Shown here one piece after another: positions 1 to 10,080 of a stretch of DNA of 64,000 nucleotides. Position 1 is the first letter of the stretch. Each line of letters opens with the position of its first letter. The notes below the pieces were generated by a model that was given only the letters and a program-made list of their open reading frames with translations, ran no database searches and was not told where the DNA came from. Position numbers and translations under genes: made by a program. Source of the stretch: Pandoraea sp. (GTDB lineage Bacteria > Pseudomonadota > Gammaproteobacteria > Burkholderiales > Burkholderiaceae); NCBI GenBank assembly GCA_031291335.1, contig JARLJF010000097.1, positions 1 to 64,000 on the forward strand, given 5' to 3'.

Positions 1-48
1 CAACTCGCCAAACGTCTTGGAAACATCCGTCAAAGTCAGGAAAGACAT
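1..48 (-). CDS. ABC transporter ATP-binding protein, N-terminus only (truncated by window edge)
   Basis: Reverse complement of 1-48 reads MSFLTLTDVSKTFGEL, typical of an ABC ATPase N-terminus; GAAGG RBS-like sequence just upstream of the ATG. Confidence 0.6.
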   Translation of the reverse strand, partial: MSFLTLTDVSKTFGEL

Positions 49-164
49 GGTCACTACCTTCGGGCACATGCGTGCCACAAGAAATGCAATTGCATCGAAC
101 AGTAGCGAGCCAAATTGCTTGTCGCAAGATAACGATTCCATTAAATGAGATAAATTTTCAGATT

Positions 165-184
165 ATTTCGTTTGACGGAATATT
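165..184. repeat. direct repeat copy 1 ATTTCGTTTGACGGAATATT
   Basis: Exact 20-nt match to 316-335. Confidence 0.9.
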
Positions 185-315
185 TAATGGATGAACACAA
201 GCTTTCGTTTCACGTCACCGACTCGGGATAATCCCTAACTTATGGTGATTATTGGTTGTTTTTGCGGGTTTCGAGGGATCGCGCCAGTTTTCAAGCCGTA
301 TCGGCTTACGCTAGT

Positions 316-335
316 ATTTCGTTTGACGGAATATT
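316..335. repeat. direct repeat copy 2 ATTTCGTTTGACGGAATATT
   Basis: Exact 20-nt match to 165-184, ends 10 bp before iclR ATG. Confidence 0.9.
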
Positions 336-345
336 CGAGACCCTG

Positions 346-1215
346 ATGAACACCTCCGATTCACCCCGCGAACCGAAGTCGTCGACGCTGGAATCAGCTG
401 GCGCGGGCATTTTGCAACGCACCTTCGCCGTGATTCGCGCCCTGGGCGTCGCCAAGCCCGAGGGCGAGCGCGTCACCCACATTGCCAAGGCCGTCGGCCT
501 GAGTCAGGCCACGGTGCACCGGATTCTGCATGGGCTCATTGCCGAACAAGTCGTGGAACAGGACGAGACGTCCAAGTTGTATCGGCTGAGCATCGATTTC
601 TTCGCGATGGCCGCGCAGGCGGGCAACCCGAGCGGTATGCGCACGTTGTGCCGCCCGTCGCTGCTGCGCCTTTGCGCGAGCCTGGGCGACACGATCTTCC
701 TGCTTGTGCGCAGCAGCTTCGATGCCGTTTGTCTGGACATGTGCGAGGGCCCCTTCCCGATCCGCTCGTTCACCGGCGATATCGGCGGACGCGTCGCCCT
801 GGGCGTCGGCCAGGGAAGTCTGGCGATTCTGGCGTTCCTGCCGGAAGCCGAGCGCGAAGAGATCATTCGCTTTAACGTACCGCGGCTGCGCGGCTATGGC
901 GTGCTTGACGAGGTCTACCTGCGCACCGAGATCGAACGCGTGCGTCAGTTGGGCTACGCGGGCAGTAACAGCGGGGTGCTCGACGGCATGGCCGGGGTCG
1001 CCGTACCGGTGTTCGACCGTATGGGACATGCCGTTGCCGCCCTGAGTGTCGGCACGCTGGCCGCGCGGTTGTCGCAGGATCGTCTGCCGATGGTGGTGGA
1101 GTTGCTGCGCCGTCAGGCCGAGTTGATCGGCCCGCAGACCAACCCCTTCGACGTTGCGATGCGCCGTCCGATGCACGGCCTCACGCGGGCGCTGACGACC
1201 GAGCCGCTGGCTTGA
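346..1215 (+). CDS. IclR family transcriptional regulator
   Basis: ORF 256..1215; HTH 'ERVTHIAKAVGLSQATVHRILHGL' plus IclR effector domain; start at ATG 346 preferred. Confidence 0.88.
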   Translation: MNTSDSPREPKSSTLESAGAGILQRTFAVIRALGVAKPEGERVTHIAKAVGLSQATVHRILHGLIAEQVVEQDETSKLYRLSIDFFAMAAQAGNPSGMRTLCRPSLLRLCASLGDTIFLLVRSSFDAVCLDMCEGPFPIRSFTGDIGGRVALGVGQGSLAILAFLPEAEREEIIRFNVPRLRGYGVLDEVYLRTEIERVRQLGYAGSNSGVLDGMAGVAVPVFDRMGHAVAALSVGTLAARLSQDRLPMVVELLRRQAELIGPQTNPFDVAMRRPMHGLTRALTTEPLA

Positions 1216-1387
1216 CGCACTCGCGAGCGAACGCGGGGCGCATCACAAGGCAGAATCCGACCTATTGATGGCCGAAAATGGCCAGCCGAGGACGCGCGCA
1301 ACTGCGAGAATTCGCAGCGGGACCGGCCGCGCGCACCTCCCCCACTCCCCTATCTCTTTGGCTGCCGGCCCTCTGCGGAGACATGAC

Positions 1388-1864
1388 ATGGCATCAGGCG
1401 AACACCAGTACCGGATCGGCGTCGAATGGACCGGCAACCAGGGCAGCGGCACGTCGGGTTACCGGGAATACGGGCGCAATCACGAGATTCGTGCCGAGGG
1501 CAAACCAACGATCGCCGGCTCGGCCGATCCGGCCTTTCGCGGCGACCCGGCGCGCTGGAATCCTGAAGATCTGCTGGTCGCCTCCGCGAGCGCCTGCCAC
1601 AAGCTCTGGTACCTGCACCTCTGCGCAGAAGCGGGCGTGATCGTCGAGCGATATGCCGACGACGCCCTCGGCACCATGCTCGACACCGCGCAGGAAGGCC
1701 GCTTCACGCGCATTCTCCTGCGCCCGCACGTCACGATTCGTGCGGGCGGCGACGCCGCGCTGGCAGCCGAACTGCACCATCAGGCGCACGCCAAATGCTA
1801 TGTCGCCAACTCGGTCAACTTCCCGATCGACTGCGAGCCACGCATCGACGTTCTGCCCGACTGA
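1388..1864 (+). CDS. OsmC family protein
   Basis: 'RWNPEDLLVASASACHKLWYLHLCAEAGV...HAKCYVANSVNFPIDCEP' OsmC/Ohr-like pattern; ATG at 1388. Confidence 0.85.
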   Translation: MASGEHQYRIGVEWTGNQGSGTSGYREYGRNHEIRAEGKPTIAGSADPAFRGDPARWNPEDLLVASASACHKLWYLHLCAEAGVIVERYADDALGTMLDTAQEGRFTRILLRPHVTIRAGGDAALAAELHHQAHAKCYVANSVNFPIDCEPRIDVLPD

Positions 1865-1880
1865 TTCACGGGCCACCGAA

Positions 1881-2519
1881 TCACGCAGCGAGCTGCTTCG
1901 CTAGTTCCGCGTCTCGCTGCTGCGCCCGCGCGAACGAGTCGCGGGCACGAAAGCGCTCCACGTATGCCTTCACGGAAGGCGTCTCCGGCACGAGCTTGAA
2001 ATGGGTGAGGAAGTGCATGGCGTTGCCCCACAGGGCGTCGGCCGCCGTGAACGACTCGCCTAGCCACCACGGACCGGCGTCCTGCGCCAGATGCCGCTCG
2101 AGCGTCCACATGACCGAATCGTAGTCGCCATACGGCGAGCGGGAGCGCTCGGCGCCGTCACGCCCAAGCGACTTGTCGACCACCGCCGGCTCCACACACG
2201 ATCCATAGAACACCATCCAGCGCAGATAAGGCCCGCGACGCGGGTCACCCGGCATGGGCGCCAGCCCCTTCTCCGGATACAACTCTGCGAGATACATGTA
2301 GACGGCCGCCTGCTCGGTGATGATCGCATCGCCGTGGCGGATCGCCGGCACCTTGCCCATCGGATTGAGGTCCAGATACTCCGAGCCACGCTGCTCGCCA
2401 GTGGCAAAGCGCAGCAGGTGAAGGTCATGCTCGGCTTGCAGTTCGTCCAACAATACGAGCACGCCCGAGGAGCGCGTGTTGGGAGCGTGATAGAACGTAA
2501 TGCGCCGGTCAGTCGTCAT
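1881..2519 (-). CDS. glutathione S-transferase family protein
   Basis: Thioredoxin-like N-terminus 'ITFYHAPNTRSSGVLVLLDEL', 'NPMGKVPAI'; start at MTTDRR. Confidence 0.88.
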   Translation of the reverse strand: MTTDRRITFYHAPNTRSSGVLVLLDELQAEHDLHLLRFATGEQRGSEYLDLNPMGKVPAIRHGDAIITEQAAVYMYLAELYPEKGLAPMPGDPRRGPYLRWMVFYGSCVEPAVVDKSLGRDGAERSRSPYGDYDSVMWTLERHLAQDAGPWWLGESFTAADALWGNAMHFLTHFKLVPETPSVKAYVERFRARDSFARAQQRDAELAKQLAA

Positions 2520-2610
2520 GTCGTGTCTCCAGTCCATCGTCGATCCTCTGCGGGGAGTGCTGGCGCGTCGGCACAATGCGCCGATCACCGCCTGCACGTC
2601 TGCGAAAATG

Positions 2611-3666
2611 TTACTTCATCGCGTCGGGCGCGGGCGGACTGTTACGAGAGTCGGCCAGATCGGCATCGAGCGCGGCGTCGCCCAACCGCCGCATGAGTTC
2701 GCGCGCATTGCGTTGCCCCTGATCTTCATAGTTGTTGTTGAACACCACGTAGACGCGGGCGACCTGCTTCGCAATGACGCGAATCGGATCGACCAGCGCC
2801 GCCAGCTCCGCGTCTCGGTAATCGTAGTTGAAGCGATCGGACGCCGCCGTACTCTCGCGCACATTCCACGTCTGCTGATTGCGCCCGTGCATGCGCACGA
2901 CAGCCGCGAGCGACGTGGTCGTCGTCCACCCCAACGGAATACTGTTGACGAAGCCTTGAGGCTCGTCGACGGTGGTATTGACCCAGCCCAACTCCCGCAA
3001 CCATGCCAGCGTGGCGTCGCCCTGTGTGCCGTCGAACCAGCCACGATGGCGAAACTCGGCCGCCACGCCGTAGCCCGCCATTCGTTGCGCACAGACCTCG
3101 ACGTGCGCGCGGCTCGCACGATCTCCCGTCAGCCACGGCGGGAACTGAAAATGCACCAGTCCCAGTTTTCCCGCCAGCCTCAACGGCGCCAACGCTTCGA
3201 GATAGCGCCGCCAGATCTCGTCGATGAGCGGCGCCGGAAGGTCCTTGTAGTAAACGTTTGCACGCGGGCCGGACGGCAACTCGGATTGCAAGTCTTTCGG
3301 CAGCGCGACGCGCGGTGTCTGGTGCCCGGTGAGCAGCCGGAAAGCCTTGATGTTGAAGACGAACGCGTCGGGCGTGCGCTCGGCCCAAAGCTGCGCATTC
3401 GATCCCGACGGCATGGCGTAGTAGCTGCTGTCGACCTCGACCATCGGAAACTGGCTCGCGTAGTAACGAAGCCGCGCCTCGGCCGACGTATGTCCCGGCG
3501 GATAGAAACGTTTGCACGCGATGAGCGACTTGTCCGTCCAGGACGCCGTGCCGACATACACGTTGCCGACGGCGGTCGCCGGGTTCACGGAATTCTCCGG
3601 GGTGTCGGACGCGTCGAACCTCAGCGCATCGACCGGCCCCGTGATTGACGATCGCGACGGACTCAT
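2611..3666 (-). CDS. DUF72 domain-containing protein
   Basis: 'VYVGTASWTDKSLIACKRFYPPG...YYASQFPMVEVDSSYYAMPS' is the DUF72 signature; start 3666 or 3681. Confidence 0.88.
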   Translation of the reverse strand: MSPSRSSITGPVDALRFDASDTPENSVNPATAVGNVYVGTASWTDKSLIACKRFYPPGHTSAEARLRYYASQFPMVEVDSSYYAMPSGSNAQLWAERTPDAFVFNIKAFRLLTGHQTPRVALPKDLQSELPSGPRANVYYKDLPAPLIDEIWRRYLEALAPLRLAGKLGLVHFQFPPWLTGDRASRAHVEVCAQRMAGYGVAAEFRHRGWFDGTQGDATLAWLRELGWVNTTVDEPQGFVNSIPLGWTTTTSLAAVVRMHGRNQQTWNVRESTAASDRFNYDYRDAELAALVDPIRVIAKQVARVYVVFNNNYEDQGQRNARELMRRLGDAALDADLADSRNSPPAPDAMK

Positions 3667-3711
3667 GCGGAATTGCCTCATCCAGGATTGCGTCAGGCGG
3701 TAGACGTCGGG

Positions 3712-3741
3712 TTGACGCCGCGCGCTTCGCCTCAGTATAGG
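3712..3741 (+). promoter_or_regulatory. candidate sigma70 promoter TTGACG-N18-TATAGG
   Basis: TTGACG at 3712-3717, TATAGG at 3736-3741, upstream of a small ORF and terminator. Confidence 0.4.
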
Positions 3742-3780
3742 AGCCCCTCGGGAGACCACCCGGGAGGCCATTCGAAAGAC

Positions 3781-3870
3781 ATTGTCTTCAGGCGATTTCG
3801 CAAGGCGCTTTCACGCATCGTATGGGGACTGGACTGGGACGAACGCATGAAATACTGCGAGCACATCTGA
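3781..3870 (+). CDS. candidate small ORF (~29 aa, IVFRRFRKALSRIVWGLDWDERMKYCEHI); start codon unresolved (ATT?)
   Basis: C-terminal part of ORF 3673..3870; lies between a candidate promoter and a strong terminator. Confidence 0.35.
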   Translation: MVFRRFRKALSRIVWGLDWDERMKYCEHI

Positions 3871-3904
3871 TCCGGCACGCGCTCCCCGCATCGTGCCGTT
3901 TGTA

Positions 3905-3937
3905 CGGCCCGCAGCTCACCCTGCGGGCCGCCTTTTT
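3905..3937 (+). terminator. Rho-independent terminator
   Basis: CGGCCCGCAG-CTCACC-CTGCGGGCCG perfect 10-bp stem followed by CCTTTTT. Confidence 0.75.
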
Positions 3938-4033
3938 CGGATGTCAGCTTTCGTCGTGGGCATCATCGGTGCATGATTGATTTTTCCCGCCCGCGCTATC
4001 ATGGGCCGCCTGACATAACACCCCGTCTGCCGA

Positions 4034-4609
4034 GTGCCCGTCATGACCGAACGCCTACCCGTCGAACTTCCCAAAGCCTACCGCCTGCTCAACCACGGCC
4101 CGACCGTTCTCGTGGGAAGTGCCCACGATGGCCGCCGCAATGTCATGGCCGCCGCCTGGTCGATGCCGCTGGATTTTTCACCGCCGAAAGTCGCCGTCGT
4201 CATCGACCGCAACACGCTCACGCGCGAGCTGGTCGAGGCCTCCGGCGAGTTTTCGCTGAACGTGCCCGCACGCGCCATCGCCCGTGAGACGCTGGCCGTC
4301 GGCTCGATCTCCGGACGCGACACCGACAAGTTCGCCGAAGGCAGCGGCGTGCGGGCCTTCGACGGCACGCACATCGCCGCACCGCTCATCGACGGATGCC
4401 TCGCGTGGCTCGAATGCCGCGTGATCCCGGAGCCGCACAATCAGGATCGCTACGATCTGTTTCTCGGCGAGGTCGTGGCGGCCTGGGCCGATCCGCGCGC
4501 GTTCCGCGACGGGCATTGGCAGTTCGAGCCCGGCGCGTCGCGCAGTCTTCACTACATTGCCGGCGGCAACTTCTTCGAAACCGGCGAAGCATTCGAAGTC
4601 AAACCATGA
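4034..4609 (+). CDS. flavin reductase family protein
   Basis: 'PTVLVGSAHDGRRNVMAAAWSMPLDFSPPKVAVVID' flavin reductase-like fold. Confidence 0.85.
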   Translation: MPVMTERLPVELPKAYRLLNHGPTVLVGSAHDGRRNVMAAAWSMPLDFSPPKVAVVIDRNTLTRELVEASGEFSLNVPARAIARETLAVGSISGRDTDKFAEGSGVRAFDGTHIAAPLIDGCLAWLECRVIPEPHNQDRYDLFLGEVVAAWADPRAFRDGHWQFEPGASRSLHYIAGGNFFETGEAFEVKP

Positions 4610-6072
4610 GCCATTCTCTGCCCGCGTCAGACAACCTCGACCCCATGCGCGACAGCCCGCACGACGTCGCGCAAGCCGCTCGCGCCCTCTGGCACGCGAA
4701 CGGCGCCATCAGCTTGAATGGATCGATGTCGTCGCATTTGCCAAGTGGCGACAGGCGCGGCAGAATTGACGTCGCTATCGGTGCTATCGAACCTATTACC
4801 CCTATCGACGTTATTGGTGTTATCGACGCCATCGAGATACTGGATCGGGCGTCGCCTTTGACGCAGGCCGCATCACACGCATCACCCGAGCAGTTTGCGA
4901 AGTCAGCATCTCCTTTCGTGCAGTCGCCGAACGCGTGGCCAGAGCCCGCGTCCCCGGCACTGCTGTCGTCCAACCGCCGGCCCTTGCCCGCACGCCACGA
5001 CATGAACGCATCCGGAGCCGACTCACACGCGTCACCCGACGAATCACCCGCACTTGCCTCGATCGCCAGCGCCAACCTGAACGAGGCCGAGCGTCTCGCG
5101 GCACTGCGCCGTTACGAGATTCTCGACACCCCGCCCGAGCCCGCGTTCGATCGCATCGCGCGTCTGGCGTCTTATGTCCTCGGCGCGCCGATCTCTCTCG
5201 TCTCGCTGATCGACGAAACCCGACAGTGGTTCAAGGCACGCCAGGGCATCGAGACCACGCAGACCCCGCGCTCGATGGCCTTTTGCGCCCATGCGATTCT
5301 CAGCGACGACGTGCTCGTCGTGCCCGACGCCCGTGCCGACCGTCGCTTCGCCGATAATCCGCTGGTCACGGGCGAGCCGAACATTCGGTTCTACGCCGGC
5401 GCACCGCTGCGTACGCCGGAGGGGCATCGTCTGGGCACGCTATGCGTGATCGACCGTCGTCCCCGCACACTCGACGACGAGAAGCGCGCCCTGCTCGCGG
5501 ACCTCTCGGCGCTCGTCGTCGACGAACTCGAACTGCGGCGCGTCAACCAGGTGCTGGGCGACATGGCCATGCGCGACGGCCTGACCGGCACGCTCAACCG
5601 CCGTGCCTTTCTCATGCAGGCCGAACGTCTGTTCGCCAACGCCCGCGCACAGCAGCGGCGGCTGGCCGTGCTGATGCTCGACATCGATCACTTCAAACTG
5701 GTCAACGACACGTGGGGCCATGCGGTCGGCGACCGCGTCATCGTGGAGTTGACACTGGTCCTGCGGGCAACGCTGCGTAAGGGCACCGTGATCGGCCGCC
5801 TGGGTGGCGAGGAATTCGCCGTGCTGCTGCCCGAAGCCGATGCACAGCGCGCTGAGCAGGCGTCTGAACGCCTGCTCAGCGCGATCAGCGGCGCCAGCGT
5901 GCCGGGCCCCAATGGGCCGGTCCGCTTCTCCGCAAGCATCGGTGTCAGCAGCCTCACCCCGGACGACGCCGATTTCGGCCCCCTGCTGCAACGGGCCGAC
6001 CGGGCGCTGTATACCCGCCAAGCAAGCTGGCCGCAACCGCGTAGCGGTGCTTTGATGCCAACCCGAGACTGA
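4606..6072 (+). CDS. GAF-GGDEF sensor diguanylate cyclase
   Basis: Start ATG 4606 overlaps the previous stop (ATGA); GAF 'LASYVLGAPISLVSLIDETRQWFKARQG', GGDEF 'GRLGGEEFAVLLPE'. Confidence 0.88.
   Translation: MSHSLPASDNLDPMRDSPHDVAQAARALWHANGAISLNGSMSSHLPSGDRRGRIDVAIGAIEPITPIDVIGVIDAIEILDRASPLTQAASHASPEQFAKSASPFVQSPNAWPEPASPALLSSNRRPLPARHDMNASGADSHASPDESPALASIASANLNEAERLAALRRYEILDTPPEPAFDRIARLASYVLGAPISLVSLIDETRQWFKARQGIETTQTPRSMAFCAHAILSDDVLVVPDARADRRFADNPLVTGEPNIRFYAGAPLRTPEGHRLGTLCVIDRRPRTLDDEKRALLADLSALVVDELELRRVNQVLGDMAMRDGLTGTLNRRAFLMQAERLFANARAQQRRLAVLMLDIDHFKLVNDTWGHAVGDRVIVELTLVLRATLRKGTVIGRLGGEEFAVLLPEADAQRAEQASERLLSAISGASVPGPNGPVRFSASIGVSSLTPDDADFGPLLQRADRALYTRQASWPQPRSGALMPTRD
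4774..4836 (+). repeat. degenerate 9-nt tandem repeat, 7 units, in frame
   Basis: gctatcggt/gctatcgaa/cctattacc/cctatcgac/gttattggt/gttatcgac/gccatcgag encoding AIG-AIE-PIT-PID-VIG-VID-AIE. Confidence 0.8.
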
Positions 6073-6090
6073 CGACAAGCGACGAGCACG

Positions 6091-6672
<582 letters not shown>

Positions 6673-6758
6673 GACAGCGATCCGCCTTCCCGGCGGCAGG
6701 CGTCGGCACGCAGCAGCAGTCGACGCGCACCGGGTTTTTACGTAGTATCCGGTCCATC

Positions 6759-6977
6759 ATGCAAAACGTAACTTTTGAACTCACTGGCGAATTCGTCGCC
6801 CTGAACGACTTGCTCAAGCTCACCGGCGTTGTGGATTCCGGCGGCGCGGGCAAAGTCCTGGTGGCCAACGGCGCGGTCAGCGTCGACGGTCAGCTCGAGA
6901 CCCGCAAAACCTGCAAGATCCGCGCCGGCCAGACCGTTGCGGTCGAAGGGGTGCGAATCCGCGTCAAAGCGGCCTGA
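6759..6977 (+). CDS. RNA-binding S4 domain-containing protein (YbcJ-like)
   Basis: 'FVALNDLLKLTGVVDSGGAGKVLVANGAVSVDGQLETRKTCKIRAGQTV'. Confidence 0.88.
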   Translation: MQNVTFELTGEFVALNDLLKLTGVVDSGGAGKVLVANGAVSVDGQLETRKTCKIRAGQTVAVEGVRIRVKAA

Positions 6978-7077
6978 CGTCAACGTGCCGCTCAAGGCCC
7001 ACGCCACACGTCAGCCTACCTTCTTGCTGTCTGCCCGGAACCGCGTCGCCGTCTGACGTTCTCCCGGTTTCTCCCAT

Positions 7078-9816
7078 GTGAGCCTGCGCCCGCAGGTCGC
7101 TATACTTGAAAGCGTTTTTGGCGTGTCAGCCCAAGTCACACCCGACAATGTCCACAGGACGTCCGAGGAGGCCCTTGCGATGGTCGTGCCCGGTTCACCG
7201 TCCGCTGTTGGCGCCACGCCGGCACCCGGGCGCGAGGCGCTGCTGGAGGCGCTCGACCGCTCGTTGGGCATGCTCACGCTCAGGCCGGACGGCATCATCG
7301 TCGACGTCAACGACAAGCTGCTCGGCGTGTTCGGCTACACGCGCGCCGACCTGATCGGCAAACCCCATGCCTTGTTGTGCGTACCGGGCGACGCCACTTG
7401 CGGCGATGCCCTGGCCCAGGTCGTCAGCACTCAACGCTCGCACACCGGACAAATCCATCGCCGTCGTCACGATGGCAGCGCCGTCTGGCTCGAAGCGACC
7501 TACAACCCGGTATTCGACGACGCAGGCAAGCTCGCCTTCGTGATCAAGCTCGCCGTGGACGTGACCGCCCGCGTAGAGCGTCAGGCCGCCGACGACGCCC
7601 GGCTGCATCTCCTCTCGCTCGGCGTCGACGAGACGGACAACGCCGTACTCATCACCGACGCGCAAGGCCGCGTGTGCTACATCAACGCGGGCTTCACGCG
7701 CATGCTCGGGTACGCTGCGAGCGAGGTTGTCGGGCAGTCCGTGCACGTCCCGTCTGGCGAGACTCCGGTCGGCGGACTCGCTGACGGCACGTCGGCTGTC
7801 GATGTCAGGCAGGCGCTCGCCGGCTGCCTTGTCTCGGCCCGCGACGGCCGAAGCAGCCATTGCGAAGTGCTCGTGCGCACCGCGCAGCGTCAGCCGCTGT
7901 GGGTCTCCGTCGTGACGAACCCGATGCTCGACACGAACGGCAAGCTCCTCAATGCCGTGGTGCTGTTCACGGACATCACGCAATCGAAGATCCAGGAAGT
8001 GCTGCAACACAAGGCACTCGCCGCGATGGTGCGCGATGCGCCCCTCGTGGAAGTGCTCACGCTCGTTTGCCGGGAACTGGAGCAGATCGCCCCCGAGGTG
8101 ATGGCCTCGGTCGTGCGAGTCGACGCGGAGGGTCGGCTGCGTCCGCAAGCCGGGCCGAGCCTGCCTTCGCAGTATCACCAGATGGTCGACGGCGTGGCCA
8201 TCGGCCCGAATGTAGGCACCTGCGGCACGGCGGCTTTTCAGGCTCGGCCGGTGATCGTGACCGACATCGCGCACGACCCGCGCTGGGCCGATTTCCGTGG
8301 CATGGCGGCCGAGTTCGGGCTAGCCGCCTCGTGGGCCATGCCGATCATCGCAAACGATGGGCGCGTGCTCGGTGTGCTCGCATTCTATTACCGCACCGTG
8401 CGCGGCCCGGATGCCCTGCATGAACGACTCGTCGACGTGTGCGTACACCTTTGCAAGCTGGCCTTCGAGCGCGACGAATCGCGTACCCGCATCCGTCAAC
8501 TGGCCTTCTCCGACAGCCTCACCGGCCTGCCCAATCGAAGCATGCTCGGCGTGCTCGCGGCGCAGGCCATCGCCAGCGCCGGCGAGTTGAACTCGCGCAT
8601 GGCCGTCATCTTCATCGATCTGGATCGCTTCAAGCAGGTCAACGATTCGCTGGGTCATCAGGCCGGTGACGTGCTGCTGCGCACAATCGCCCAGCGCCTG
8701 CGGCGCGCACTGCGCGGGGCGGATATCGTCGCGCGCCTGTCGGGCGACGAGTTCGTGGCCGTGCTCACCGAGTGTGACCCCGAGCGACTCGATATCGCTA
8801 TCGAACGCATGCGCAGCGCACTGACCGCACCGTGCCAGGTCGACGGCGTGACGCTCGCGCCGTCGGGCAGCTTCGGCATCAGCCTGTATCCGAATCACGG
8901 CAAGGAGTTCGACCTCCTGCTGCAACGCGCGGACATGGCGATGTATCAGGCGAAGATGACCAGCCCGGGCAGCGTGCGGTTCTACAACGAAGACATGAAC
9001 GTCCACGCGCAGGAGCGGCTTGAGCTGGAAACCGCCATGCGCGACGCCCTGCGCCGTGACACGCTCCAGCTCTTCTACCAACCGCAGATCAATCTGCTCG
9101 ACGAATCGGTTTACGGCGCGGAGGCGCTGACCCGGTGGACGCATCCCCAATATGGCGAGGTGCCACCGTCGCGCTTCATTGCGCTGGCCGAGGAATGCGG
9201 TCTGATCGGGGAACTGGGCATGTGGACGCTGCGCGAGTCGTGCCGTCAGTTAGCGGACTGGCGGCGGCGCGGTGTGGGTATCCATAACGTGTCGGTCAAC
9301 CTCTCGCCGACCAACTTCCACGATCACGACCTGCCGCGCATGATTGCCGAGGCGCTCGCCGATCATGAGTTGCCGCCGTCGTGCCTGGCCATCGAGATCA
9401 CGGAAAGCGTGCTGATGGATCACAACCCGAGCACGCTGCGCATCATCGACGAAGTCCACAGCATGGGCGTGCGCCTGTCGATGGACGACTTCGGCACGGG
9501 CTACTCCAGTCTGGGCTATCTGCGTCGGTTGCCGGTCTCGGAATTGAAGCTCGACCGCAGTTTCGTGCACGACATAACGCGTGATGAGACGGTGCGGGCG
9601 CTGACCAATGCGATCATCAGCATCGGCCGCAATCTCCATCTCACCGTGGTTGCGGAAGGGGTGGAAGACGAAGCCCAGCGCGCCCTGCTCGTCGCCCAGG
9701 GCTATCGCGTGGCGCAAGGGTATCTGTTCTCCCCCGCGCTATCGGCTGGCGACCTCGAACACTGGCTCGAACGGTGGTCGACACGACGCCACTCACCGAA
9801 CGCCGTTCAATCCTGA
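7078..9816 (+). CDS. PAS-GAF-GGDEF-EAL bifunctional c-di-GMP signalling protein
   Basis: PAS repeats, GAF, GGDEF-type 'ARLSGDEFVAVL' and EAL 'GAEALTRWTHPQYGEVPPSRFIALAEE' motifs; exact start uncertain. Confidence 0.9.
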   Translation: MSLRPQVAILESVFGVSAQVTPDNVHRTSEEALAMVVPGSPSAVGATPAPGREALLEALDRSLGMLTLRPDGIIVDVNDKLLGVFGYTRADLIGKPHALLCVPGDATCGDALAQVVSTQRSHTGQIHRRRHDGSAVWLEATYNPVFDDAGKLAFVIKLAVDVTARVERQAADDARLHLLSLGVDETDNAVLITDAQGRVCYINAGFTRMLGYAASEVVGQSVHVPSGETPVGGLADGTSAVDVRQALAGCLVSARDGRSSHCEVLVRTAQRQPLWVSVVTNPMLDTNGKLLNAVVLFTDITQSKIQEVLQHKALAAMVRDAPLVEVLTLVCRELEQIAPEVMASVVRVDAEGRLRPQAGPSLPSQYHQMVDGVAIGPNVGTCGTAAFQARPVIVTDIAHDPRWADFRGMAAEFGLAASWAMPIIANDGRVLGVLAFYYRTVRGPDALHERLVDVCVHLCKLAFERDESRTRIRQLAFSDSLTGLPNRSMLGVLAAQAIASAGELNSRMAVIFIDLDRFKQVNDSLGHQAGDVLLRTIAQRLRRALRGADIVARLSGDEFVAVLTECDPERLDIAIERMRSALTAPCQVDGVTLAPSGSFGISLYPNHGKEFDLLLQRADMAMYQAKMTSPGSVRFYNEDMNVHAQERLELETAMRDALRRDTLQLFYQPQINLLDESVYGAEALTRWTHPQYGEVPPSRFIALAEECGLIGELGMWTLRESCRQLADWRRRGVGIHNVSVNLSPTNFHDHDLPRMIAEALADHELPPSCLAIEITESVLMDHNPSTLRIIDEVHSMGVRLSMDDFGTGYSSLGYLRRLPVSELKLDRSFVHDITRDETVRALTNAIISIGRNLHLTVVAEGVEDEAQRALLVAQGYRVAQGYLFSPALSAGDLEHWLERWSTRRHSPNAVQS

Positions 9817-9817
9817 A

Positions 9818-10051
9818 TCACGGCGCGAGGCCCAGTTCCATCTGGTGCAGAGCCGTTTCGATGGCCTGGCTTTGCTCGGCGTTGAGCGCGTCGGCCGCAA
9901 CGCTCGTCTCGCGGCGATAGATCATCTCGCCATAAACGTTGGCCAGTGCGCGGGCCGACTGGCACAGTGACCAATGACTATCGGCGGCCTGACGGCCAGT
10001 CCAGTAGTTGATCGCCTGTTCGATCTCGGCGATGGAATAATTGGCTTTCAT
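9818..10051 (-). CDS. DUF3717 domain-containing small protein
   Basis: MKANYSIAEIEQAINYWTGRQAADSHWSLCQSARALANVYGEMIYRR..., start at ATG 10051. Confidence 0.78.
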   Translation of the reverse strand: MKANYSIAEIEQAINYWTGRQAADSHWSLCQSARALANVYGEMIYRRETSVAADALNAEQSQAIETALHQMELGLAP

Positions 10052-10080
10052 GAGAGGTTCTGTCTCGCCGTGGAGTGGAA

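Noticed and set aside
2500-3648. 382-aa plus-strand ORF opposite DUF72 gene
   Set aside because: DUF72 family motifs are clear on the minus strand; the plus ORF is an antisense artefact.
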